NCBI RefSeq assembly: GCF_041008525.1
Contig: NZ_JBFLUG010000023.1
Span: forward strand, 1-64,000
From: Parafrankia sp041008525
Lineage (GTDB): Bacteria; Actinomycetota; Actinomycetes; Frankiales; Frankiaceae
Length of the DNA: 64,000 nucleotides
Reading direction: 5' to 3'
Within the stretch, counting starts at the first letter, position 1; each line of letters opens with the position of its first letter. Made by a program: the position numbers and the translations under genes. Below the pieces are notes generated by a model, which saw only the letters and a program-made list of their open reading frames with translations, did not search any database and was not told where the DNA came from. Shown in pieces: positions 1 to 8,409 of the stretch.

Positions 1-22
1 TGGGTGGTGGGTGGTGGGTGGT
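1..22. repeat. G-rich heptamer tandem repeat at the window edge
   Basis: Three tandem copies of gggtggt open the window. The repeat may continue to the left, beyond what can be seen. It lies outside any convincing gene, and the G runs could form a G-rich structure. No function is assigned. Confidence 0.55.
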
Positions 23-74
23 GCCGCTCGAGAAGTTTCATGACGAGACCTCGATGTAGAAGCACACTAGGTGA

Positions 75-449
75 TTGATCGGTCACCAGGGTTTCTGCCC
101 AGCTGCCGGGCGGGTACGAACACGCTCGCCGCATCCCGGCTGTCTCGGCTCGCCCGGTCTCGGACGAGCGCCCGGAGCCTTCGGTCATGGCATCGTCGGT
201 ATCGCGGCGGCCATCGCGGTCGACGACCAGCGACAGGGGCGCTGCACCGAGGAGTTCCGCGCAACTCTCGCCGAGATCACCGGACCGCTGGCCTGCCCCC
301 GACGGCTCTGGTGCGCGTTGACAATCCTTGCCAACGCCGCCCTGTTGCGTGCCGAACTCGGCGGACCTGCCGGAACCGGAGCCGACCCGCCACCGCAGCC
401 TCCGGAGGTCGCCGGCAGGCGGATCGAACAGGACGATGACGACGAATAG
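75..449 (+). CDS. possible small hypothetical protein or gene remnant
   Basis: An open frame of 124 codons from a TTG. Its second half, from about residue 37, has strongly GC-biased third codon positions and a plausible helical Leu/Ala-rich composition (ITGPLACPRRLWCALTILAN), ending in an acidic tail EQDDDDE. The first third looks like non-coding sequence and has no ribosome binding site, so the true start is unclear; this may be the 3' remnant of a longer gene. I recognise no family. It faces the minus-strand response regulator and ends 22 bases before that gene's stop. Confidence 0.3.
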   Translation: MIGHQGFCPAAGRVRTRSPHPGCLGSPGLGRAPGAFGHGIVGIAAAIAVDDQRQGRCTEEFRATLAEITGPLACPRRLWCALTILANAALLRAELGGPAGTGADPPPQPPEVAGRRIEQDDDDE

Positions 450-471
450 CCTGAACCTCTCTCCCGTCCCG

Positions 472-1152
472 TCATTCAACGGGGGGTTCGGGTTCCAGGC
501 GGTATCCCATTCCTCGTACCGTCGTGATGGTTCCCGCGCCCAGCTTGCGGCGGAGATAACCGACATAGACGTCGACGATGTTGCTTCCCGGGTCGTAGTC
601 GTACCCCCAGACGGCGGACAGCAGCTGCTCTCGGGCGAGTACCTGGCCGGGATGGCGCAGAAAGGTCTCGGCGAGGAGGAACTCGCGGGCCGTGAGATCG
701 ATGCTGCGGGGCCCCACCCGTGCCCGCCGGGTCCGCAGATCGAGGCTGATGCCGCCGACGGACAGCACCGTGACCTCCTCCGCCGCGCGCTCGGAGCGCA
801 GGCGCAGCCGTACGCGGGCGAGGAGCTCCTCGAAGCGGAAGGGCTTGCTCATGTAGTCGTCGGCACCCCCCTCAAGGGCGGCGACGGTGTCACGCACGCC
901 GTCACGGGCGGTCAACACGACGACGGGAACCCGCACACCGGCGTGACGCAGCCGGCGCAGCACGGTGAAGCCGTTCATGTCAGGCAGTCCGAGGTCCAGG
1001 ACGATCAGGTCGAAGTCCGCTGTCATCGCGACGTCCAGCGCGGTGGCGCCGTCGCTGACGCAGAACGGGACGAAACCGTTGGCCCGCAGCCCCTTCTCGA
1101 TGAACGAGGCGATTCTGCGTTCGTCTTCCACGATCAGGACGCTGCTGCTCAC
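472..1152 (-). CDS. OmpR-family winged-helix response regulator
   Basis: A 226-residue two-component response regulator that should bind DNA when phosphorylated by the kinase encoded just upstream. The receiver domain starts at once (VLIVEDERR, acidic pocket), has the phospho-acceptor Asp in LIVLDLGLPDMNG and the conserved Lys in YMSKPFRF, and is followed by an OmpR/PhoB winged-helix domain ending in TVRGMGYRLEP. The GTG at 1152 is chosen because the protein family begins there and GAGGAAA lies 7 bases upstream. The gene is 11 bases downstream of the histidine kinase, so the order is kinase then regulator. The regulon is not visible; the divergent sortase locus is a candidate target by proximity only. 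Confidence 0.95.
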   Translation of the reverse strand: MSSSVLIVEDERRIASFIEKGLRANGFVPFCVSDGATALDVAMTADFDLIVLDLGLPDMNGFTVLRRLRHAGVRVPVVVLTARDGVRDTVAALEGGADDYMSKPFRFEELLARVRLRLRSERAAEEVTVLSVGGISLDLRTRRARVGPRSIDLTAREFLLAETFLRHPGQVLAREQLLSAVWGYDYDPGSNIVDVYVGYLRRKLGAGTITTVRGMGYRLEPEPPVE

Positions 1153-1163
1153 GGTCGCTTTCC

Positions 1164-2705
1164 TCAACTGCTCGAACTGCTCGGCGGGGCGGGGAGAAGG
1201 CCGGGGGCAGGGCCGGAGCGCGGCAGCGTGATCTCGAAGGTCGCACCGAGGCCCGGGCCGCTCCGCACCCGCACACTTCCGCCGTGCGCCACCGCGATCG
1301 CGCGCACGATGGCGAGACCGAGACCCGCGCCCTCGGACGACGAACGACGTCCGGCCGGGCCGCGGGCGAACCGTTCGAAGATCCGCGCCCGGTGTTCCGG
1401 CGCGACACCCGGCCCGGTGTCCGTCACCCAGAAGGTCACGGCGTCGTCCCGCAGCCGGGAGCCGATCCGCACCTCGTCGCCGTCGTCGGTGTGCTGCGTC
1501 GCGTTCTGCGCGAGCTGCACGAGCGCCTGGGTGACACGGTGCCGGTCCATGACGACCAGGCCGGTACCGGAACCCGCCGACCCCCACCGGCGCGGTGCCA
1601 GCGCCCCGGCCCGGGACATCAGATCCTCGGTGAACCCGGCCAGCTCGACCGGTTCGAGGCGCAGGAAGTCGGGCCGCTCCGCCTTGGCCAGCGTGAGCAG
1701 GTCATCCACCATTCTGCTCATCCGGTCGAGCTCGTCGGTGACCAGCGCGACTGTGTCGGCGCGCTCGGCGGGGTCGTCCCCGAGCAGCTCCAGGTGCCCG
1801 CGGATGATCGTGATGGGGGTGCGGAGCTCGTGGCCGGCGTCGTCGACGAACGACCGCTGGGTGCTGAACGCCTCCTCCAGCCGGTCGAGCATCCCGTTGA
1901 AGGTGCGGGCCAGTTCGGAGATCTCGTCCCGGCCGGCGACCGGAATGCGACGGGAGAAGTCCGTGTCGGTGATGGTCTGCGCTGTGCGGCGCAGCTCACG
2001 GACCGGTGCGAGGACACGGCCGGCGACGAGCCAGCCACCGGCTCCGGCGAGCCCCAGTGCCACGAAACCCACGATCGCGAGCACGCGGACGACCTCGTCG
2101 ACCTCGGCCCGTTCCTGATCCGCGAAGACGGCCACGGCGAAGACACCGCGGGCGGGGCTGCTCGCCACCCGCACGGGCACCGTCGCGTACCGGACCTCGC
2201 CGGCGGGCGTCATGATCGTGCCGTACCTGGCCTCCGAGCCGGCGAGCAGGGCGGCGACGACGGCAGGGTCCGTGTCGAGCCGGTAGATCGGCTCCTCGGC
2301 GCTGCGCCGGTAGGGCACGCCGTCCACCAGCGCCAGCATGGTCTCGCTGGGCTCTGGGATGTTGCGTTCCAGGTGCACCTCCAGGAGCTGCCGGACGTCG
2401 GTGAAAGGCTGCGACGTCCGCGGGTCGACGCTGCGCACCGCGAGACGTCGAAGCTCCGCGACCTCCAGCGCCAGGCCGCGGTCGATGCGTTCGTCCACCC
2501 GCTGGAGCAGCACCTCCCGGGAGACGAGAACCGAGCCGGCGAGCGCCACCGCCACGAGGAGCAGCTGCCAGCCGAGGATGTGCAGGCGGGCGGAGCTCGC
2601 GAGGTAGCGCGCGGCCCGACGCATCCACCCGGGCACGAGCCGTCGCAGTGCCGGCCGTTTCGGTGCCAGCCTCTGTGGTGCCGGGCGCCCGGTGGTCAGC
2701 CTCAT
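1164..2705 (-). CDS. membrane sensor histidine kinase (HAMP, HisKA, HATPase)
   Basis: A 513-residue sensor kinase, partner of the downstream OmpR-type regulator. It has a basic cytoplasmic N-terminus, membrane segments at about 43-62 and 206-228, an extracytoplasmic sensor region of about 140 residues without a recognised ligand domain, HAMP at about 229-280, and the phospho-acceptor His292 in GHELRTP. The ATPase domain shows the N box (ALVQLAQNATQHT), DTGPGV and GAGLGLAIV. It ends in a Pro/Ser tail. The ATG at 2705 has GAGGAGG roughly 17 bases upstream, which is rather far; another start nearby cannot be excluded. Confidence 0.93.
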   Translation of the reverse strand: MRLTTGRPAPQRLAPKRPALRRLVPGWMRRAARYLASSARLHILGWQLLLVAVALAGSVLVSREVLLQRVDERIDRGLALEVAELRRLAVRSVDPRTSQPFTDVRQLLEVHLERNIPEPSETMLALVDGVPYRRSAEEPIYRLDTDPAVVAALLAGSEARYGTIMTPAGEVRYATVPVRVASSPARGVFAVAVFADQERAEVDEVVRVLAIVGFVALGLAGAGGWLVAGRVLAPVRELRRTAQTITDTDFSRRIPVAGRDEISELARTFNGMLDRLEEAFSTQRSFVDDAGHELRTPITIIRGHLELLGDDPAERADTVALVTDELDRMSRMVDDLLTLAKAERPDFLRLEPVELAGFTEDLMSRAGALAPRRWGSAGSGTGLVVMDRHRVTQALVQLAQNATQHTDDGDEVRIGSRLRDDAVTFWVTDTGPGVAPEHRARIFERFARGPAGRRSSSEGAGLGLAIVRAIAVAHGGSVRVRSGPGLGATFEITLPRSGPAPGLLPAPPSSSSS

Positions 2706-2897
2706 CGCCAGTCCGTCCGCGTTCCTCCTCGACCTTTCCGGAACCGGCACAGCCGCCAGCCTGACGGGGAAGTCCCACGGGATGGGTGAGACCGGGATGA
2801 GAACGTTCTCATCTTTACCGGCCGTGCCGCGGCGACGGCCGGGATGGCGCCGAACAGGGCGCCGGCAGGGATGGCGAGAGAGCCGGGGCACCCGGCA

Positions 2898-3473
2898 TCA
2901 CGGTGTTGCGGGGGGCAGTGCGCGTCCCGGTGCACGTGGCGGCGCGCTGGGCACCGGGGTCACTCCGGGTTCTGACGGCACGGGGGAGGGCGCCGCGCTG
3001 GGTTCCGTGGTGGCGGCCGGCAACGGGCGGTACGTCACCGCAGGCGCGTCGTCCGGCCGGACGGCGATCCGCTGCGGTGTCTCCTGCCCGGACATGCGAG
3101 CAGCCAGTTCCCGCAGGTACCGCTGCCGCGTCTGCTCGGCCGACACCTCGGTCGGCGCCCCGAGTGGCGCCCCGATCGGCGCCGGCTCCTCCATCGTCGG
3201 GCTGGGAACCGGGGTCGCGGCCGTCGTCACCGTCGGCACGAGGATGGGACCACCGAGGTCCGGTGGCCGTGGCTGGCCGCGGCCGGTGACGACCACGCCG
3301 AACCCGGGGGCCACGAGCGCACTCACGACGACCAGGGACAACACGGCCCCGGGCAGCAGCACCAGCCAGGGGCGCCCGGGCCGGCGTCGGCTGTCGGCAC
3401 GGCGGCGGGGGTGCCGCCCGCGCGCGGCGCGACGTCCCGGTTGATCCCGCTGGTCCCGCCGGAAGCGCCTCAT
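2898..3473 (-). CDS. membrane-anchored hypothetical protein with Pro-rich exterior
   Basis: About 191 residues: a very basic Arg-rich cytoplasmic N-terminus, one membrane segment (WLVLLPGAVLSLVVVSALVA, near residue 37), then a Pro/Thr/Ala-rich extracytoplasmic region. Within that is a short charged helix (EQTRQRYLRELAARM). No family is recognised. It lies upstream of and co-directional with the kinase/regulator pair, so it may be co-transcribed and might take part in envelope sensing. The ATG at 3473 is preferred; in-frame GTG (3479) and TTG (3482) lie just upstream, and none has a strong ribosome binding site. Confidence 0.65.
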   Translation of the reverse strand: MRRFRRDQRDQPGRRAARGRHPRRRADSRRRPGRPWLVLLPGAVLSLVVVSALVAPGFGVVVTGRGQPRPPDLGGPILVPTVTTAATPVPSPTMEEPAPIGAPLGAPTEVSAEQTRQRYLRELAARMSGQETPQRIAVRPDDAPAVTYRPLPAATTEPSAAPSPVPSEPGVTPVPSAPPRAPGRALPPATP

Positions 3474-3727
3474 GGACACCAAGGCTAGGACGGGACAGGG
3501 AACCGCCGCCGGCGGGATCAGGCCCGTTCCCCGGAAGTGTCCGGACGGCGGTGCCCGCCACGCTCTGGAGCCGCGCGTGGCGCCTGGCCCGGGGTCCGGC
3601 CCGGCCCGGCTCCTCGAGTCGATGAGAGAGCTCTCATCCCCAGCTCATGGCACACCCATGCTCGGCGACGAGTGTCACTCCGCGCAGCCGCGGACTGGCC
3701 GCGGCATGACCGAACCGAGGTTCGACG

Positions 3728-4249
3728 ATGGCATCCACCCAGAACCTGCCGCGTACCCGAAAGCTGGTGGGTGTCGCGGGGCTGGCGCTCACGCTGCTGG
3801 GCGCCGGCATTGCGACGTCGACGTCCGCCGCTGCGGCCACCACGTCGGCGCCCGCCCCGGCGCCACCTGCCGCGACCCCTCCAGGAGTGCCCGCGGCGCC
3901 CGCACCGGTTCCGGCGGAAACGCCGGCGGGCGCCGCACCGGGGGGTGCCGCACCGGGGGGCGCGCCGTCCCCGGTGCCTGTTCCGTCGCGGACAGCCGCC
4001 TGCGCGGTCGAGGATCCCGCGGTTTCGCCGGAGCAGCAGCGGTTGCGCTGCGAACGGGCGGCCGCCGCGGGGCGGGACGGCTCACTGCCCGTCGGCGGGA
4101 TCGACACCGGCGCCGGCGGTACCGCCACGATCGAGACCACTGCTACCGAGGACAGCGGCCCGCTGGTTCCCCTCGCGGCCGCCGGTGCCGGGCTGGGCCT
4201 GATCGCCGGACTGGGTGTCCGGCGGCGCAGGTCGCGGGCCGAGAGCTGA
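3728..4249 (+). CDS. secreted Ala/Pro-rich protein, candidate sortase substrate
   Basis: A 173-residue protein with an N-terminal signal peptide (KLVGVAGLALTLLGAGIATS then AAA), a long Ala/Pro low-complexity stalk, a small central region with two cysteines (AACAVEDP and LRCERAAA), and a C-terminal hydrophobic stretch ending in RRRRSRAES. That architecture is what cell-wall sorting signals look like, but no canonical LPXTG is present; LPVGG at about residue 121 is the nearest match and lies some distance before the hydrophobic segment. The sortase gene starts one base after its stop, so the two are almost surely co-transcribed. Function is otherwise unknown. Confidence 0.75.
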   Translation: MASTQNLPRTRKLVGVAGLALTLLGAGIATSTSAAAATTSAPAPAPPAATPPGVPAAPAPVPAETPAGAAPGGAAPGGAPSPVPVPSRTAACAVEDPAVSPEQQRLRCERAAAAGRDGSLPVGGIDTGAGGTATIETTATEDSGPLVPLAAAGAGLGLIAGLGVRRRRSRAES

Positions 4250-4250
4250 G

Positions 4251-4988
4251 ATGACGGCCCCCGTCTCGGTCCCGGCCCCCGTCTCGGTCCCGGCCCCCGT
4301 CTCGGCTCCGGCCCTCGTCTCGGCCGCGGTCCGACGGTGCTGCGCCGCTGTCCTGGCCGCGTTGCTCCTGAGCACGCTCGTGGGATGCGGGACGTCCGGG
4401 TCGGCATCGGGGCTGGCATCCGACCGGTCCACCGGCACGGCGTCGGCGTCGGTGTCCGATGCGCCGGCACGAACCACCGGCGGAGCCGGCGCAGGCGGCG
4501 AGACCGGACCTGCGGACGGTGCTGCGGTCGGCGCCGCGGTGGGGCAGGTCGCCGATCCGGCTCGGATCCGCATCCCGACCATCGGTGTCTCGGCGCCCGT
4601 CGTCCCGCTGGCGCTCGCCGTGGACGGGAGGCTGGAGGCGCCAAAGGTGTTCGCGGAGACCGGCTGGAACGTCGAGGGACCCGAACCGGGCGAGAACGGG
4701 ACCGCGGTGATCGCCGGCCATGTCGACTCGCACACCGGGCCGGCGGTGTTCTTCCGCCTTCGCGAGCTGGTGCCCGGCGACCGCGTCCAGGTCGACCGCG
4801 CGGACGGCTCGTCGGCGGAGTTCGTGGTCGGCCGGCTGGAAAGCTACCCGAAGGACGAGCTGCCCTCCGAGGAGGTCTACGGGCCCACGGGCCGACCCGC
4901 CCTGCGCCTGATCACCTGCGGTGGGGCGTTCGACCAGGCCCGGTCCAGCTACCGCGACAACGTCATTGTCTTCGCTGACCTGGTCTGA
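4251..4988 (+). CDS. class F-type sortase
   Basis: A 245-residue transpeptidase expected to act outside the membrane on proteins carrying a sorting signal. After a repetitive Pro/Val/Ser N-terminus comes a hydrophobic segment (AALLLSTLVGCG, possibly a lipoprotein-like Cys), a disordered Ser/Gly linker, and the sortase beta-barrel with the catalytic His (AGHVDSHTG), Cys (LITCGG) and Arg (SYRDNVIV). The ATG at 4251 follows the stop of the upstream secreted protein by one base; an in-frame GTG at 4215 would overlap that gene. The single linked substrate candidate suggests a dedicated sortase. Class F is judged from size and motif spacing. Confidence 0.92.
   Translation: MTAPVSVPAPVSVPAPVSAPALVSAAVRRCCAAVLAALLLSTLVGCGTSGSASGLASDRSTGTASASVSDAPARTTGGAGAGGETGPADGAAVGAAVGQVADPARIRIPTIGVSAPVVPLALAVDGRLEAPKVFAETGWNVEGPEPGENGTAVIAGHVDSHTGPAVFFRLRELVPGDRVQVDRADGSSAEFVVGRLESYPKDELPSEEVYGPTGRPALRLITCGGAFDQARSSYRDNVIVFADLV
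4256..4325. repeat. 18-bp tandem repeat inside the sortase gene
   Basis: Four near-identical 18-bp units (ggcccccgtctcggtccc) encode the PAPVSV-type hexapeptide repeat at the N-terminus of the sortase. The length is a multiple of three, so copy-number change would keep frame. It is a candidate variable site. Confidence 0.8.
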
Positions 4989-5044
4989 CGTCCGGTCGTG
5001 ACCGCTCTCGCGCGCAGCTCGGCCTTCTCGTCAAAGGCACCTGA

Positions 5045-5263
5045 TCATTCGTTCGGGCGTTGCGGCGGGCTGGTCGGTTCGTCGGTGCAGAGGAAAGGCG
5101 CCTGGTCGGGCTGCGGTCCACCGCTGTGGCCGGCCAGGCGGCGGCGGAATTCGGCGACGGCTTCGTTGCTAGCGCGTTGCCGCAGCAGTATAGCTCCCTC
5201 GGTGGCGAACGAAGATTCTTCGACGAGTCTCCTCACGGCTTCCGGATCGACGGCGTTGCTCAT
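5045..5263 (-). CDS. small soluble hypothetical protein downstream of the sigma factor
   Basis: A 72-residue protein starting at an ATG with a near-ideal ribosome binding site (GAGGAGG, 4 bases away). The first 45 residues are charged and helical (VDPEAVRRLVEESSF, AVAEFRRRLAGHS), and the tail is Pro-rich. No transmembrane segment or known domain is recognised. It is read in the same direction as the sigma factor, 105 bases downstream, with a 31-bp palindrome in the gap. A partner or modulator of the sigma factor is a guess from position; no anti-sigma zinc motif (HxxxCxxC) is present. Confidence 0.7.
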   Translation of the reverse strand: MSNAVDPEAVRRLVEESSFATEGAILLRQRASNEAVAEFRRRLAGHSGGPQPDQAPFLCTDEPTSPPQRPNE

Positions 5264-5316
5264 TGTTCCTCCTCAACGGGGCTGTGTCGCAGGGCGACGC
5301 AGCCCCAGGCCGGCAA

Positions 5317-5347
5317 GCGGCACGTCGAGCGACGCTCGACGTGCCGC
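5317..5347. promoter_or_regulatory. 31-bp palindrome between sigma factor and small gene
   Basis: Two perfect 15-base arms (cores ggcacgtcgagcg and cgctcgacgtgcc) flank one central base. It lies 21 bases past the sigma factor stop and 54 bases before the downstream start. A hairpin with so small a loop folds poorly as RNA, so a DNA-level operator is as likely as a terminator or processing site; no U-run follows on the minus strand. Confidence 0.7.
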
Positions 5348-5368
5348 GCCGCAGGCCTGGAATTCATG

Positions 5369-6109
5369 TCAGTCGCAGGTGTGCTTTTTTCTGAGTCGGG
5401 CTAACGCACTTTCCACCGCCTTCCGGGTCGTGCCCACTATCTCGGCTATCTCGGTCTGGGTGTAACCGGCTGCGCCGAGGAACGCCGCCCGTTCAGCCAA
5501 CATGCCGCTTGCCAGCCGTCGTCTGACAGAGTCGAGCGCCACGGCGACGTCGCATGGGTCGGCAGCGGACTGCACCCAGCTGCGACCGACGAGTATTGAG
5601 GTCTGCCGGTCCGGTCGTGCTCGGGCCGACTGCCGGGACCACGAGCGCAGCACGTCGACGAAGCACACCAAGCATGTGCCGACGAAGTAGCTGGCCAGAC
5701 TGGCCCTGCCCGCAGGATCCCAGCCGTTGCCCGACCTCGCGGTCTGCCGGAGCCGAATCACCGCGCGGACAATTGTCTCCTGAGCGAGGTCCTCAATGTC
5801 GTCGTTGGAGGCGCCTCGCAGCACGGCGGACTCCTCTGGGACGCCGTGCAGGCCCCGCAGGCGGGCATGTCGCAGGATCTGGCCGCTACGGATCCAGCCG
5901 AGCACGATCGGCCAGGCGTAACGGAACAGCTGATCCTCGACGGTCTGCAGAGCAGTTCCTGGAACGTCCTGGGTCAGGATCTCGTCCCACAGCCGCTGGT
6001 CTGCGTCGGATGGGCCAGCGTGATCCGGCGGCAGGGAACGGGTCGGGGGAGGCGAGACCGCGTCAAGGTCTCGCTTTTCGGGGGTAAGTCGGGGACTCTG
6101 CTTCTGCAT
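5369..6109 (-). CDS. sigma-70 family RNA polymerase sigma factor
   Basis: About 246 residues. An unusual N-terminal region of about 45 residues (Pro-rich, acidic) precedes a region-2-like segment (DDIEDLAQETIVRAVIRLRQ), and a C-terminal region-4 helix-turn-helix closes the protein (YTQTEIAEIVGTTRKAVESALARLR). It should direct RNA polymerase to a specific promoter set; no anti-sigma gene of the usual type is adjacent. Two consecutive ATGs (6112, 6109) follow GAGGAGCGA; the second gives the better spacing of 6 bases. Divergent from the EAD1-like gene across about 230 bases, so the two may share control. Confidence 0.88.
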   Translation of the reverse strand: MQKQSPRLTPEKRDLDAVSPPPTRSLPPDHAGPSDADQRLWDEILTQDVPGTALQTVEDQLFRYAWPIVLGWIRSGQILRHARLRGLHGVPEESAVLRGASNDDIEDLAQETIVRAVIRLRQTARSGNGWDPAGRASLASYFVGTCLVCFVDVLRSWSRQSARARPDRQTSILVGRSWVQSAADPCDVAVALDSVRRRLASGMLAERAAFLGAAGYTQTEIAEIVGTTRKAVESALARLRKKHTCD

Positions 6110-6341
6110 CATTCGCTCCTCGGCGACCTGCCGCCCCCCGTTTAGCGGTAGGTACCCAAAGGTAGTTGTGGATGTGCAGTATCTCGTAGGCCACGCACCC
6201 TGGCCTTTCCCTCGCGATGCCCTATGTGTTCTAGGTCACGATGCGACCGGCGAGGGATCCGCGTCGATGTCGCCCTAGGACCTTACCGAGCCCACGGCTC
6301 CCGCTGTGGGTGCTATCGGCGACCGGAGTCGGAGGTCCGGC

Positions 6342-6719
6342 ATGCGGACAGGACGTGGACGGACGGACAGAACAGACACCCGGGCCCTTGGGGAGGAGGA
6401 GGTCGTCGCATTGTCAGTCGCTTACTACGAGCCTGCGACCGTCCGGATACTGCTGGAACGAGTAGGTATCCCTTTGCGACGCCAGCCCAGCTGGGTCGGA
6501 TCTCCGCAGCTCTACTGGCACGAGGTGAACCGGCTGTTGGGCGCGGGACTCCTGGTCGACGGACGTCGTCGCCTGCTGCGCGCGGCGGCCGCCGACTACC
6601 CGGCAAACCGTGTGTTCGCCGGCGCGGCCCGGCCGCGCCTATGGATTTCGGCTCAGTTCGTCGCCGAAACCCTTCGATGGGCAGCTGGGTGCATGCTGTC
6701 ACAGGATCTGGAGGTTTAG
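6342..6719 (+). CDS. stand-alone effector-associated domain (EAD1-like) protein
   Basis: A 125-residue protein. Residues about 30-90 resemble the effector-associated domains of actinobacterial conflict systems, as I recall them: TVRILLERVGIPLRRQPSW, a Trp in LYWHEVNRLLGAGLLVDG, and the closing RRLLRAAAADYPANRVF. Such domains normally recruit a partner carrying the same domain fused to a protease, TIR, NTPase or CHAT module; here it is alone with only about 30 extra residues, and no effector is within view. The ATG at 6342 is chosen over the GTG at 6306 because GGAGG lies 6 bases before it. The family call rests on pattern memory, not a search. Confidence 0.6.
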   Translation: MRTGRGRTDRTDTRALGEEEVVALSVAYYEPATVRILLERVGIPLRRQPSWVGSPQLYWHEVNRLLGAGLLVDGRRRLLRAAAADYPANRVFAGAARPRLWISAQFVAETLRWAAGCMLSQDLEV

Positions 6720-6941
6720 GAGCAGCCTCACGCGCCTGTCCAGCACGAGAGCGCGGGCAGACGCCGACAGGCCATCCAGCGGATGATGACCGGCCCGCAC
6801 GACGGCTTCGACGACTTTGGGAGGTCGGGGCCGCCGCTACGCTCGCCGACGCCTGATGCGTCCCGCATCGAGCCCACATGCGGCTCACACGTTCGGACCG
6901 GACACTGACGGCGTCGAGTTCGCCGGGGACGGGAGCACGGG

Positions 6942-8384
6942 ATGTCAGACCAGGGGCGGGCTCGGCCGCGGAGCCGGGCATCGCGGCGGGCGCGCCGCGC
7001 GTGTCGGGCGGGTGCCGCTGCCCTGGTGATGACGGGCGTCGTGGCCTCGACCACCACGGCCGTGTCGGCTGGCGCGTCACCGGGGTCACCGGCAGCGGCG
7101 GCAGCGGCGGGCTCGGCGGAGGAGATCGCCGCGGATGGCTACGTGTTCGGCTACAGCCCGGTGGCCATGGCCCGCACCCGGGCCGGCCACGTGTGCAGGA
7201 GCGGCACGAACACCCTGCTCAACGTGCCTGTCCTGTCGACGCCGGCGAGCCGCAGTGTGGTGGCGCCGAACGTCGACACCCTCTACTCGGTCGCCTGGCT
7301 GGACCTGCGTGACGGCCCCGTGCAGCTGACGCTGCCCGACACGACCGACCGGTACGTCGTGTTCGAGATGCTGGACATCTACTCGAACGTCTTCGCCAAC
7401 GTCGGCACCCGGCTCAACGGCTCGCAGCCCGGCACCTACCTGATCACCCCGCCGGGCTGGAGCGGGACGGTGCCGACCGGCACCACCGCGATCGCCGCTC
7501 CGAGCTGGGATGTGTGGGCTCTCGGTCGCACCCTGGTGAGCGGTGACGGCGACCTGCCCGCCGCGCGTGCGGTGCAGCGCCAGTACACCGTGGCGGCGAC
7601 CGGCCTCGGGGTGACCGGGCCGGTGCCCCCCGCGCTCCCAGCCGTCGACTGCGCGAACCCGCCCGACCCGCAGACCCCCGACGACGCCGGTGCGGCGTTC
7701 TTCGACGAGCTGGCTGCCGTGCTCGCCGCCGACCCGCCGCCAGCCGCGGACGGCCCCGCGGTCACCTCGCTCGAGAGCATCGGGGTCGTCCCGGGTTCGA
7801 CCCCGTCGACGGGTGATCCGGCAACGGTCGCGGCGCTGGCCGCGGGGGTCACGGCTGGGGAGAGCCAGGTCCAGGCCGCCGCCGAGGACGTCCTCGTTCC
7901 CTCCGGCACCTGGCTGGGAAGTTTCGACGGCGGCGTCTACGGCACCGACTATCTGCTGCGCTCGGCGGTCGCTGTGGTCGGAGTCGGTGCGAACGTGCCG
8001 CAGGAGGCGCTGTACTACTGGTCCGGCCCGGACGCCGACGGTGAGCCGCTGACCGGCGGGCACGCCTACCGGATGCATTTCGCCGCCGGCGAGCTGCCGC
8101 CGGTCGAGGCCGCCGGATTCTGGTCGGTGACGATGTACGACGAGGAGATGTTCCTGGTGCCGAATCCGCTGCGGCGCTATGCGCTGGGTGACCGCAGCGA
8201 CCTCGCGGTGAACCCGGACGGCTCCATCGACCTCTATCTGTCGGCGACCGCACCGGCCGGGCATCTGAGCAACTGGCTGCCCGCGCCGGACGGACCGTTC
8301 AACCTGATGATCCGTGCCTACGTCCCGACGGAGTCCGCGCTGGCCAACAGCTGGCATCCGCCCGCGATCGAGAAGATCTCCTGA
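6942..8384 (+). CDS. secreted DUF1254/DUF1214 domain protein
   Basis: A 480-residue exported protein. A Tat/Sec-like signal (RRARRACRAGAAALVMTGVV, Ala-rich to about residue 58) is followed by a DUF1254 region (APNVDTLYSVAWLDLRDGPV, then FEMLDIYSNVFANVGTR) and a C-terminal DUF1214 region (AGFWSVTMYDEEMFLVPNP, LSNWLPAPDGPFNLMIRAY). These paired domains are widespread in bacteria; their biochemical role is unknown to me. The gene stands alone, convergent with the DUF3592 gene 25 bases downstream. The start is the first ATG before the signal peptide. Confidence 0.88.
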   Translation: MSDQGRARPRSRASRRARRACRAGAAALVMTGVVASTTTAVSAGASPGSPAAAAAAGSAEEIAADGYVFGYSPVAMARTRAGHVCRSGTNTLLNVPVLSTPASRSVVAPNVDTLYSVAWLDLRDGPVQLTLPDTTDRYVVFEMLDIYSNVFANVGTRLNGSQPGTYLITPPGWSGTVPTGTTAIAAPSWDVWALGRTLVSGDGDLPAARAVQRQYTVAATGLGVTGPVPPALPAVDCANPPDPQTPDDAGAAFFDELAAVLAADPPPAADGPAVTSLESIGVVPGSTPSTGDPATVAALAAGVTAGESQVQAAAEDVLVPSGTWLGSFDGGVYGTDYLLRSAVAVVGVGANVPQEALYYWSGPDADGEPLTGGHAYRMHFAAGELPPVEAAGFWSVTMYDEEMFLVPNPLRRYALGDRSDLAVNPDGSIDLYLSATAPAGHLSNWLPAPDGPFNLMIRAYVPTESALANSWHPPAIEKIS

Positions 8385-8409
8385 CGCCGCCGCCTGTGCA
8401 CACCACGGA

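Noticed and set aside
328..2118. Long plus-strand open frame opposite the kinase/regulator genes
   Set aside because: It is antisense to clear HK/RR motifs and has no family features; such shadow frames are common at this GC content.
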